Source of the DNA: Liolophura sinensis | Lineage: Eukaryota; Mollusca; Polyplacophora; Chitonida; Chitonidae | NCBI RefSeq assembly: GCF_032854445.1 | Contig: NC_088301.1 | Span: forward strand, 12,706,281-12,770,280 | DNA length: 64,000 nucleotides | Direction of reading: 5' to 3' | In this document: one piece after another, positions 12,806 to 23,519 of the stretch | Position numbering within the stretch: the first letter of the stretch is position 1 | Layout: every line of letters begins with the position of its first letter | Program-made: the position numbers and the translations under genes | The notes under the pieces: model-generated | Told to the model about the DNA's origin: nothing | The model's database searches: none | The model's input: only the letters and a program-made list of their open reading frames with translations

Positions 12806-14340
12806 CATAAAAATTAACCTTTACAACATCGTTTTATCGTTTACAACATAAGGATTGTTAATAAAAAATATATTGAAAATTGGGAAAAAGGACACGGATC
12901 TGCACGTTGAAGTTCACGTCATTGTCTTGGCCATAGTAAGATTAATCTTAATTGTGGGCTAATTGTTTTATATGCCGTGTATATTAGCTGTTTGATAAGG
13001 ATTATATTGAGTTTTCGGTGGTGCTAAGTTTAGTACAAACCAAGAACTAGTCGAAACAAGATTTCCGGACATCGCACATCAAAGCACCATAACGTGACTG
13101 CTTATGTACGCCTGTGCATTCTGGGAAAAACCCGGATGTGAAGTTGCCATTTTCGTTTGATATACGTATTTTAAATGTGCTTCCTAGCAGATATGCAGCA
13201 ATGAGACATGAAAACTTCTTTTACCAACAACGCCTTCAGACGAATAATCGACGAAGTCATTAGCTTCTAGGGCTATTGATTTCTGATCATTATGTATATG
13301 CTGCTAGTCCGTCTGTTAATCACCTCGGAAGAACGAGCATAAAGGATTCCATGTGGTCTTACACTAAGGCGCCATATTAAGCTTAAACAGGATATCAAAC
13401 ATTTGACCAACAGGCAGACAGACAGGTCTACAGATCGACTTACATAGAGCTGCACGGACCGCGTTTAACCAAGGGAAAGAAGAGCTCGGCTGAAGTTTGT
13501 AATTTTGCTTTTTCCCTTTTAATATATAGGGCCTGTAGGTTTGAGTCACTGGATTGTACATATATCAAGGAGTCTGTTGTAAATATGACACGATATGGCT
13601 TACATACTGTCGACGTGGCTTTTAGCCATAATCATTCATCCATCCATTCATTCAATCATTCCATGTAATGGATCATAAATGCCTCTCACACTGGAGACAG
13701 TTTGTGTAATATCCAACATAAAAACTTCATGGATGCTTGGAGGATGACTTAATTGCTATTAAAATGCAAATTACACATCGTGTAGTTAAATGTATATCAT
13801 ATCACCCTCGACATTATGAAAACCGATATTTAATGCAGTTCACGTCAATGCTATATATATTGGCAGTCATCGCAAGAGGAATTCATCAATTCGGACATAA
13901 CATCCCACACTGTTTAATAAACCAGTGAATCATTGAAAATACTGGCACAGGTGGCACACAAGCTGGCTTGTTGATGACAAGAGTAGTTTTGCAAAGGGAG
14001 AAAGCTTTCCGGTAATAGCAGCTCAGTGTAAAACGATGACTAAGAAAACACTATCCTGTCTGCGAGGTATGTAGTAATATTAATCGAAAATGACGCCTTA
14101 TTCATTCGATTTTAACGTGTCCATTATGTTGAAGGAATTATTTTATTTCCTTGTGTTGGCATTCAGTTGTGTACTCATGTACTCTCTATAAATAGTGTAC
14201 AGGAGCTCAGAGAAATTGGATAAATGTCTGAAATTAAAAGCCTGGTTAGTAGCTACACTGTGAAACATACATTTACCGGGAATATAACCCTTATTTGACC
14301 CTTTTGCAAATTATTAGTATTGACGATGTAAAACGATACA
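12806..14340. other. Gene-poor stretch
   Basis: Nothing recognisable apart from a short ATTCATCC-type tract near 13635. Confidence 0.55.
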
Positions 14341-14352
14341 ATACGTGATTAT

Positions 14353-14740
14353 GCATACAACCCTCGGAGTTTTCGCTGCTCTAACACGAGTCTTGATGTT
14401 AATAGTTATACATACAATCCCTGGGGCATACTCTGCCCCAACACGTGTCCATATGTTGTTATAAATACAATCCCAGTTTATTCGTTGTTCCAACGTGTTC
14501 CTTTATATTGTCATAGATACAAACTCCGGACCATTCGATTCTCCAACACGATTCCATATATTGTTATGCATACAACTTCCGGAACATTCGCTGTTCCAAC
14601 AGGATTTTTTGTGTTGCTATAAATACATCCAACTTCCGGAGCATTTGTTGCTCCAACACGAGTTCATGTATATTTTATAAACACAACCTCAAGGGTGTTC
14701 GGTGCTCCTGTAGGAGTCTGTATATTGTTATACCTCTTAA
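14353..14740 (+). repeat. Degenerate ~53-bp tandem repeat, about 7 copies
   Basis: Units share TACAACTCCGGAGCATTCG, then CTGCTCCAACACGAG, then a TTGTTAT segment. The CCAAC landmark recurs at about 14382, 14438, 14490, 14543, 14596 and 14652, spacings of 52-57 bp. An ORF through part of it is a shadow. Confidence 0.85.
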
Positions 14741-15659
14741 GAAGACTTTCTGTTATTCTGGACATAGTGCAAAAAAGGTAAAGTCAACAATGCCTACCTG
14801 AAAAAAGTAACATCCTCAAATTCGTTAGGGATAGTTTGTACTAAAACACACTTTATAATTAACAATAGTATGCGAGAACAAACTGATGGCGTATCAGTGG
14901 GTTCACCTCCAGGACCGGTCACAGCAGACATAGTTATATGTGAACTAGGCGACAAATTCTTCCAGAATTAATGCATTGCTCAGTTTTACTGACGTCTTCT
15001 AGACGACATATTGCCACTTGTCAAGTCTCAAGATGTTGATACTCTGTTGCCCAAGTTTAACACATTCCACTAAAATTCACTTCTGTTGTTTTGCTGATAA
15101 TGATATTTTCCTTTTTTCTACTTATCTAAATACACCTACACCGGTATAATGAGTTTCAGAATACCAACACATATTGGACAATTTACACATTTTCTCAGTT
15201 ACACCCCTAAGAATTACACACTATCTTGGGCTGAGAGTTCTTATTAAGTTAATGCACTAAGAGAGTGTGCAAAGTATTTAGTTCTGAGCTTTTTGTCTTT
15301 AAATGGATCCCCAAGAACTGCAAATAACAAAGGGTAAAACACATTACTTACATACATGTATGATTGACACAAAAACAAAAAACAAAAAAAACAATGATAC
15401 ACAAAATAACGAGGCTGACAAGGTATGCGACATCGAACAACAGAATAATTGTGAACTGGAAGACCAGAAAATTATTTGAAATAAAGAGCCATAAAGACCA
15501 AATTCCGACTGAATGAAACAACAACGTCGTATACAAGTTGCCCAGGATGTAAAGCATCCTGTATTGGCAAAACATAAAGAAGCTCACATGAACGATTTGA
15601 AGAACATTCATCCAGTGAAAGCAGGGGAATGTATTGATGATAACATTTTATTATAAAAA
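14741..15659. other. Gene-poor stretch before a SINE
   Basis: AT-rich with an A-rich tract near 15370-15392. A hydrophobic minus-strand ORF at 15348-15611 lacks motifs and is not called. Confidence 0.5.
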
Positions 15660-15882
15660 TATTTCACTTATATGAAATCGGTCAGCATTATGGTGGGAGG
15701 AAATAATGCAGGACCCGGGGGAATTCCACGATGGCTACAGGTTGCTGCAGACCTTCCCACGTACAGCAGGGGAGGAAGCCAGCATGAGCTGGGCTTGAAC
15801 TCACAGCGACGGCAACAGTGAAAGGCTCCCTGTTCATTGCACCACGCTGACACGTTAACCACCTCAGCAACGGAAGCCTCGG
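15660..15882 (-). mobile_element. SINE copy
   Basis: Read on the minus strand it contains the tRNA-like head (GAGGCTTCCGTTGCTGAGGT), the GCTGTGAGTTCAAGCCCAGC box B region and the GACCGATTTCATATAAGTGA end of the body. The tail is missing. Confidence 0.85.
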
Positions 15883-16449
15883 CAGTGAATTATATAACCA
15901 TATCCAAAGTTACGAACCGTTTAACGACCTAATTGCCATCCATAGTTTGTCCAGTCCTGAAACATGCTCACATGATCTGGTACAAACACTTAAAAAGAAG
16001 CTCTTTCGAGGAATACAATAGAACCTGAACTCTGGACAGTATGCCAGTGAACAGCTATATGTTCAGCTAGATCCCTCCTCTCATTGTTGTAGTTCTCGTT
16101 TAACTGGCATGTATATTTCTGGCTTTTCTTGTTTTTCTTGTTTCCATGACTCATGTTAGTCCATAAAGTTTAATTACAGTTCATAGGGCATATATAAGTT
16201 CTCTATAAGATTAGTTGCATCCTGTCCTGTTAGTGATTTTGAATTAAACAAAATACAACGGCATTCCTATCTGACTAATATATATATTAACACTTCGCCC
16301 ATGCGGTGTATAGACTAATACCCTGGGTGTTTATGAATACATCTAACATCAACACGGTGTTTATTCATAAACAGAATCTATGCATATGTGTTTGTTTGCA
16401 TATACATATGAATGCTGATTGTTTGTCTGGTTTTCATTATTTATCCAGG
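15883..16449 (+). other. Region just upstream of the sulfotransferase coding exon
   Basis: It ends in the pyrimidine-rich acceptor at 16449, so it is at least partly a 5' UTR intron. No promoter was identified. Confidence 0.45.
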
Positions 16450-16453
16450 TCAG

Positions 16454-16586
16454 ATGCTGTATGACATACCATGTGGGATACACTACCTTGTCCAGTGTAC
16501 TCGGAGGTGGATGAAGCGTTGCACAGCTTTCGTCGTGTTGACCACTTTTGTCTCTCTACTGTGCTGGGCTCTACACTCACACATGG
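16454..16586 (+). CDS. Carbohydrate sulfotransferase, coding exon 1 (signal anchor)
   Basis: This is the proposed first coding exon of a three-exon sulfotransferase. It follows a pyrimidine-rich acceptor ending in CAG at 16449, so a 5' UTR intron probably lies upstream. The first in-frame ATG is at 16454; a second at 16511 would give MKRCTAF as the start. It encodes a short basic N-terminus (RRWMKR) and then a hydrophobic stretch, about residues 23-41 (TAFVVLTTFVSLLCWAL). That is the layout of a type II Golgi signal anchor. The donor is ATG G|GTATGC at 16587. The exon ends in phase 1, and joining it to the next exon at 16898 makes a GGA glycine codon and keeps the frame open. The start codon is uncertain because cDNA would be needed to choose between the two ATGs. 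Confidence 0.65.
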
Positions 16587-16897
16587 GTATGCCTGTTTTG
16601 AGCAAAAAATATTACCCAGTAACAATTTATTTAAGTAGCAACTTATATAGATAGCATGTACTTGAAACCTGCGTTGAGTCATACCAAGAACTTTAAAAGT
16701 AGTACTTGCTGCTGCCTTACTTGACGCTCAGTACTGCGGGCTTAGAGCAAGGAAACATGACTAAGATCAATTAAGTAGTGTTCTCAAAAAATTTAGCTGT
16801 AGGTGAATGTAACTCAGTTAAAAGGTGAAGTGACGACATAGTACCTTGTCATTAGTACAACCAGTTATAACTATAGTTCTCTAATCTGTCCTATCAG

Positions 16898-17612
16898 GAT
16901 TGTTGTTTTTTATAATCATGCTTAGGTTAAAAGTCATGATATATAATTCCAAGAGAAACTACTGTGAGGGTGTCTGTAGCTTGAAAGAAAAGCCCAAGGA
17001 AAACTTTCACACCAAGGCCAGATATAATTTATCGGTAAAACAAAATGTTGTATTTTCCTTGTATAAAGGGAATAATGACATTATTAATTTATCGTTTGAT
17101 CTTAACGCAGGGAATCGTGGAGTTATGAAGGTTGATCCTGGAGTGAATCCCGTTAGAGCAGTGCACGAAGCAAAACACCATGAAGCCTTTTCACTAAAGC
17201 CAAGACGAAAAACAGGGGACGAGGACATCAGTCCTGCTCATAGGAAACCAAGTGTCGACAACTATCACACTGTCCCTTTTCAGCTTACACAAAATGTGGG
17301 TAGCAAGGATACCGTCCTAAAGTTGTCGCCAAATGTAAACAATATTCGAATCCTTCACCAAAAACAGGTGCCAATTGCGAATAATAATGGTACGGCCCCA
17401 ATGAAACTGATCACAAATGGGAAGAAAGGGGACAATGACAGTATTTCCGTGAAGGTCTTGTTGCTGGCCTACTTCCGCACCGGGTCGACTTTCACGGCGG
17501 AGCTTCTTCAACAAACCGAGGGCGCCTTCTACACGTTTGAACCTCTCCACGCGCTATACTCGTACTATACACGCAAGTCGCTAGCTCCCACCCTCATGAA
17601 TGGCACTAAATG
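16898..17612 (+). CDS. Carbohydrate sulfotransferase, coding exon 2 (stem and 5'-PSB motif)
   Basis: This exon encodes about residues 45-283 of a 549-residue protein. It opens with a second hydrophobic stretch (LLFFIIML, residues 46-53). A long polar, lysine-rich stem with several N-x-S/T sites follows. The catalytic domain begins near residue 232 with LLLAYFRTGSTFTAELL. RTGS (residues 238-241) is the 5'-phosphosulfate-binding loop of PAPS-dependent sulfotransferases, and FYTFEPLHAL after it is typical of the CHST1/3/5-type GlcNAc/Gal/GalNAc 6-O-sulfotransferases. The acceptor is CTATCAG at 16891-16897 and the donor is AAATG|GTGAGT at 17613 (phase 2). The intron before it is 311 bp and the one after it 724 bp. 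The stem is longer than I expect for vertebrate CHST1-like enzymes. The exact acceptor sugar cannot be read from the sequence. Confidence 0.86.
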
Positions 17613-18336
17613 GTGAGTGCACATACAGGAAAATGTGTAGGACATGTAATGGATCCACGAAAACCCTAGTATTTATTTAGTCATTTGGCTGGTACGTCCG
17701 AATGACAAAGCTTATAGTTGGAGGAAAACTTGATAGAACTCTGACTAACTCAACCAGTGGAAGCTGAACCCGTTCGAACGGGCGACTTCTTTTGCATTGC
17801 TTTTTTTATTTTGTATGTGTCTTCTACCGCATTTATTTTGTCCTATTTCTGCTTGAGTCATGGTGTGTAAGGACGTGTTCATTGCTACTTTTAAGCATAT
17901 ACTTGCGTTTATTCTTGGAATAAAGCCCCAGCTGGGGTTATCTGACAGGTAGCCGTATTTCACATGTAACCATTTTCCAATTATGACACTTTTGTAACAG
18001 CTCTGGTTTTACTCTGTCTGCTGTAGTTGTTTGTGATATTGCCACTCGGCGGATTGATTTTCAGTGCTAGTCATGGCGATATATATAATAACATTTATAA
18101 AGAATTGCAAAGAAGGGATAGATTTGACTCACACTATAAACGAAGCAGTTTTATGTATTATCTTCAAATTATAACTAAAATTCTTGGCTGCTGTGGGTTA
18201 ATCCATAAATGATGCCTCCTCCAATTTCTTTTTTTCCCTACATGTATCTATTGCGGCAAGGCAATGTTCCTCTTGTATGAGCACTGTATTTAGTCTGTTT
18301 CTGTTACCTATAAACCAGTGTTGTCTCTTTTTACAG

Positions 18337-19138
18337 GAACCGCATACTCGAAGGATACCAGATACCATATGCTCGTCATCTATTAGACTCTCTGTTACAT
18401 TGTCATATATCCCGTATAGACAAAATCTCCGTAGTAGCTTATTCAAAAAAATCCATCATACTTTCGAAATTTCGCTCATGTAATCAAAAATACAAAACTT
18501 CGCCTAAGGACTTTAATAACGTGTGTGTTCGAGATTTACAAGAAGACTGTCAACGAGCACCAATCAGAGTCATCAAAACTATTCGAACTCCAATGAGATT
18601 GGTTCGAGAGTTACTGGAAGCCGACCCGTCCTTGAAGGTCATTCATTTACTGCGGGACCCTCGTGCCCACACTCGATCTTGGATGCAGCACGACGGTGAA
18701 GGCGGCAAGCCACGCGACAAAATTGAAGCCATATGTAACCGAATTAGAGCTGATCTGGAGACAAGGTACGAGCTCCAAAAGCTGTATCCGGGAGCTTTCA
18801 ATGAGATCATTTACGAGGCCTTGGCTCGGCAACCGATGGCAGTACTGAAAAAAGTCTACAGTTGGCTAGAGGTGCCCATTCAACAAAAAGTCATAAATTG
18901 GCTTATCAACAGCACGCATAGTCAGAAAGACGGTACTTTTGTGGAAACTTTTCGAAAAAACTCCGCTGTGACGGCATATTCCTGGACAAAAAATGTGAAA
19001 TTCAGTCACGTGAATTTGGTGAACACGTATTGTCGTGATATCATCGCACACGGCCAGTTCCCTCCCTTGAATACGGAACAGGAGTTGAGGGAATTTAAAG
19101 GAATAGTGTCCAGATTTAGCGAGTCGTCCTTATTATAA
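18337..19138 (+). CDS. Carbohydrate sulfotransferase, terminal coding exon (3'-PB motif)
   Basis: This is the last coding exon, residues 283-549, ending in TAA at 19136-19138. The acceptor is TTTTTACAG at 18336. The joined codon TG|G gives Trp, and the frame stays open through the whole exon, including the 61 codons before the first methionine-like start. Residues about 380-397 (SLKVIHLLRDPRAHTRS) form the 3'-phosphate-binding motif of the Sulfotransfer_1 fold. RDPRA and the downstream serine (residue 397) are the PAP-contacting residues in this family. VIKTIRTPMR shortly before it matches the conserved strand and helix of CHST1-like enzymes. The product should transfer sulfate from PAPS to a glycan in the Golgi lumen. 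No frameshift or missing catalytic residue is seen, so the gene appears intact. Assignment to the CHST1/CHST3 group is by recalled motifs; a finer ortholog call is not possible here. Confidence 0.93.
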
Positions 19139-19154
19139 AGACAAATAACAGTAT

Positions 19155-19160
19155 ATTAAA
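19155..19160 (+). promoter_or_regulatory. Candidate polyadenylation signal ATTAAA after the sulfotransferase
   Basis: ATTAAA, the common variant poly(A) hexamer, lies 17 bases after the sulfotransferase stop codon. A canonical AATAAA also occurs at 19286-19291, so the 3' UTR could be about 40 or about 170 bases long. Position is the only support. Confidence 0.35.
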
Positions 19161-20217
19161 GGGAGGTCTTCTGATAAAGGTAATAATGACTTTTAATCCA
19201 CCAAAACAATAGACTTGCTACCCCAGCTGATCTCCAGTCGGCCGCCTGATACGGTTCAGCCGGTGACGCCATACATGACGGTGAGAATAAACAACCTGGG
19301 AATTCCTATAAAAACGGTGTCATTTGCAACATGGATCCTAACTACACCAAAGCAAATATACTGCTGTATCAAGTTGAATCCATAATGGACGACATTGAAG
19401 TTCCGATTTATGACACTGGCATCTCTGTCCAGACTTCAGATTCTGAGCTTTTAGAAGCTGAATTTGATCTTTGTCCGGGCATTTCCAACCGCACTGACAA
19501 TACGGACTGGTAAACTACACCTTACAATGTACATTTCATTTGTTTATCTTGGAATGCAATATGTATTTACTATTCTTTACCTCTGTCTCAATAAATATCA
19601 TTCTATTCCACGAGGTATTCTAAATTCCTACATGTATACAAGGATAACCGCATGTTATTGTCGGAATTCCGAATAGGCTACATGCATCACTACACAGTGG
19701 TGTACAATATAAATGTGGACGTCGGCATTAGTGTACAGAGATTTGTTTTCTCTCAGTTTTAAGTTCACTTAAGTTGAGGTTTCAGTCGACTGCGGCCCCC
19801 ATAGTAGCCTAATATTTAAAGTCCAACTAGCTGTATTCCTCTCGTGGCTTTCTTGTGACTCGTGACCCTCTTCCAGAGGATCAAATTGTCTGAAAACTTC
19901 TTGAAACTTGAACAAAATAACACTAGGCTTCCTTGACGACCTATTTTTACAACCGTATGCGGTAATAAAATGCGAAACTTTGACAGTTCGTAACGCCTGG
20001 ACTTGTATGACGTAGTTCAAAGAAGACTACCGAGTGTTGGCGAAAACAATGCATAACTTCATTATCTACTAATTTTAAGTGCCATATAACTCCGAAAGTA
20101 ATTTTAAAGTCAATTTAATAATATATATGGGGGTAGCTAATTATAGGTAAATGATATATCTGAGCACTAATCCTTTAAAGTGCCGGATAGGCAAGTGTCA
20201 TAGTATGTTAAGCCACT
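19161..20217. other. Intergenic region after the sulfotransferase
   Basis: A 60-codon ORF at 19331 and a different open frame near 19230-19380 lack supporting splice sites. Nothing else was recognised. Confidence 0.45.
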
Positions 20218-20355
20218 AGTTTTCCTCTCCGCCCTTACGTGGGAAGATCTGTCAGCAACCTGAGGATGGTCGTGGGTTTCCGCCTGGCTCTGCCCGGTTT
20301 TCTCCCAGCATAATGACGGCCGCCGTAAAACACCAATCAAATAAACAAATAAATT
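20218..20355 (+). mobile_element. SINE copy, 5'-truncated
   Basis: It begins inside the body (CTCTCCGCCCTTACGTGGGA) and ends CGTAAAACACCAATCAAATA plus the A-rich tail, with part of the TATAAGTGAAA segment deleted. Confidence 0.85.
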
Positions 20356-20842
20356 AAGCCACGAGTTCAAATTAAATACTTATACGAGATTACAGAAGCG
20401 AATTTAAAAAGACTAATTTCTCCCCAAACACCCCAGACATTAAATAAGAATCGCTTCCCTCCATTCTGTGAAGCACCAATCAACAGACAGAAATCAACAA
20501 AGTTAGTCCATACCTGTCACCGTGCACAAACCATCGATATTAGACATACTGTAATAACAATATTTAATTGTTATTCCTTGAACGGCTGTCAAATGCTATA
20601 AAGCTAGCCATGCACACCAGATATGTGACTGAGGTAGTACACCCGCATATACTTAACACGTAAAAACCATAAAGTGGAAGTACTGCTGTAAAGGTTATAT
20701 TATAGGTGATCAGCCATACATTCTGGCAGTTTTTGACCAATAAGTGAATGATTAAGTCAGTGATGAGACCTGAAATTATCTTTATACTATTGGTTTTATT
20801 TTTCTAAACTTTTCGCTTCTGGACTTCATTTACATAACAGTA

Positions 20843-21100
20843 GGGGCCTCCGTGGCTTAGTAGGTTAGCGCCGCGTATTGACCCAGGAGCCTCTCACCAA
20901 TGGGGTCGCTGTGAGTTCAAATCCAGCTCATGCAGGCTTCCTCTGCGGCCATACGTGGGAAGGTCTGCCAGCAGCCTGCGGATCGTCGTGGGTTTCCCCT
21001 GGGCTGTGCCCGGTTTCCACCCACCATAATGCTGACCGCCGTCGTATAAGTGAACTATTCTTGAGTACGCGGTAAAACACCAATCAAATAAATAAATAAA
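20843..21100 (+). mobile_element. Full-length tRNA-derived SINE with 12-bp target-site duplication
   Basis: The element is 258 bp. It opens with a tRNA-like head (GGGGCCTCCGTGGCTTAGTA) holding a box A-like TGGCTTAGTAGG, and carries a box B-like GAGTTCAAATCC near 20913. A conserved body follows (CCATAATGCTGACCGCCGTC, then ATAAGTGAAC), with the tail TTGAGTACGCGGTAAAACAC and CAATC(AAAT)n. The direct repeat TACATAACAGTA flanks it at 20831-20842 and 21101-21112. This copy defines the family for the truncated copies elsewhere in the window. Confidence 0.92.
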
Positions 21101-21112
21101 TACATAACAGTA

Positions 21113-23383
21113 TACACAGAGAAAAATTGCCTTTCATAACATGGACAATCATTCTCTCTAAAAAAACAGGGTATATTGTGACACGAGTCATCGTTGACGG
21201 ATTCAGAGGGCAACAGTAATGGAGTTTTATGTATAACAAGGACATTATAATCAAAGCATGTTAGCTAATGTTTAAAAATAAACACGACCACAGCGTTCAT
21301 CAGCGTTATCAACAGCAAGGCTATTGGTTAATGGAGTTATTTCCCATGAAGGCTTGTGTAAAGTACCGAAACTTCTTCAGCTCAATCGTTTTGATCCTTA
21401 CAGTTCAGTTGTTCATTCAGAGACAGAGACCGACTGGGGGAGTTCATTGAAAAACCAGCTTTTCACAATGCGCTGCTAAGAAAAGGCTCATGGACTAAAG
21501 AGAAAACAAACCAGATCTTTACAACTGCCGAAATGGGACTTTATGATACAGGTGCAAACATGTTATGGATATTAAACGAACTTATTACCTTTTCATAGAC
21601 TTCAGGGTCCTGGTCAAATTTTCTTATGTACAAATTGGGACGCCATGTTCAGTGTGCATTGAGGGAATAACAAACCAGAATGATTTATCTCCCTTTACCC
21701 ATTACGAAGGCCTACCGTTAATATAATACAGCGTAACAGAAATTGACATTTGACCGCTACAACTTGCTATCGTCACTTTTTATGGCCGTAGGATAACTTA
21801 TGTGCGACATTACGATTAGGCCTACATGACGCTTATATCTATATGTTTCAGGCTTATTGGGCCACAACAAGTTATTGCCACACCATACCCTACAATTATG
21901 GCACCTGGTATACATCCGGTAATGGCTATCTTGATACAGTGTGTCTTCTTGGGGTTTTGACATAAATTTTAGCAGATGATTCTGTGTTGTTACCACCGTG
22001 TCTTGCAAGAAGCTTGCATGATACATGTACCTCAGTGGCGGAAGGACTTTGGTGTCGTGTGTGGAATGCCACAAAGTATATATACACGCACCGAATAACT
22101 CCTCAACACCATATGACAGACACATTGTTAAGTAGGATGTAAAAACTCAGAACACACAAACATAAATAAATATACAGACCTGTTACTAAGAAACTTCGTA
22201 CATCGTCTTACAAAGTAACTGCTCACCTCCAGTGGCGCAAAGATCAACAACAAGTAGTTTGAAAATTCTTTTGACGTTGTAATCATGTAACGGGGTTTAA
22301 GCAAACACTTATTAAGGCCATATAATACAGTCGACGAATTTTCCAACACCCTAACTTTGAAAGGCGTCCGAAACAGGGAAGTGAATGAACCAGTTCACAT
22401 TTACATACTACCTCATGTTCAATATAAACATCACATAAATATTTTCGGTGTGAAACAATATCAACGGAATGTAATTACACACGTATATATGTTACGAACC
22501 CCGTCTTTAAATATTGTATTATGTTTTTTATTTGGTCTTGATCTTACCTGGTAAGTGTCTGACCTACATTTTCCTCTCTATGCATACGTTATAGCCTGCA
22601 CTGTGATCCAGTCGATCGTTCTCGAGGCTTTGGTATTTAGTGTCCTTGTACATATCGTACACATTCTGTAGGTAGAACTTTGTGAGCTTGCCTTTGACAG
22701 TTTGCTAATTTTTGAGACATTATTTTGGAGCTTGTATCGCTCATTGTCTCCATGATCGATTACGTACATTTCATCCAAGCTTAACCTGAAAGGGACTTTG
22801 TGTATATTTCCGAGAAGTGAAACATACATCGCCAACTCGGCATCACGGACGCTACTGTCAACCCGTCCGTCCTGAGAAGTTACACCTTCACAGGCCGTTG
22901 GGAATCAACTGTCGTCAGCGTGCCGTGCCCACTACAGCTTGTCACTTATCCGACTGTCATTCTTCGATTGAGGAATTCCTCTTAAATGTGGATTCTGTAT
23001 TTACGTGGACTGGCTCGCCCGTGGAAACCGGAATATTCCATCAGGAATTGGACGCTGTCATCAGTATGAGACTATATATTTTTGTAATTATGTGTATTTT
23101 TTGTACATTATTGTGAGTTGTATTATTTGTATATTTTTTTTCGAATATATGTATTGAACTTATTCAAACGTCTTCGTGTTTGTTTGATGTGTCAGGCCTA
23201 TCGCGTATCTGAGAGTTGAACAGGCCAGTTGTTTCTCATCTTTACTCTCCGATAGTACATATCATACAGATGTAAAATCACCTCACACTACATACACCCA
23301 CTGTTTCAATCCTTAAACCATCTCTTCAATAATTACCGGGAATCACAATCTGTGCAATAGGGGAGTTACTTTCCTACTTTAGA
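21113..23383. other. Intergenic stretch with one GC-richer coding-like patch
   Basis: 22819-23060 is less AT-rich and holds two overlapping open frames in different phases. The rest shows nothing recognisable. Confidence 0.45.
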
Positions 23384-23519
23384 TTTATTGATATATTTAT
23401 TTGCTTGGTGTTTTTCACCGTACTCAAGGACATTTAGCTTATATGTCGGTAGCCAGCATTATGAAACAGTAGGGCGAAACCGGGCAGAACCCAGGAAAAC
23501 CCTCGAACATCTGCAGCTT
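23384..23519 (-). mobile_element. SINE copy, 5'-truncated
   Basis: On the minus strand it includes GGGTTTTCCTGGGTTCTGCC, CATAATGCTGGC and the CTTGAGTACGGTGAAAAACA tail. Confidence 0.8.

Noticed and set aside
19331-19513. 60-codon acidic ORF 190 bp after the sulfotransferase
   Set aside because: No homology cue or splice site was seen, and another frame of the same stretch is equally open upstream.
21757-22125. 122-codon minus-strand ORF
   Set aside because: Its length is within chance expectation for this much sequence, and no motif or splice border was recognised.
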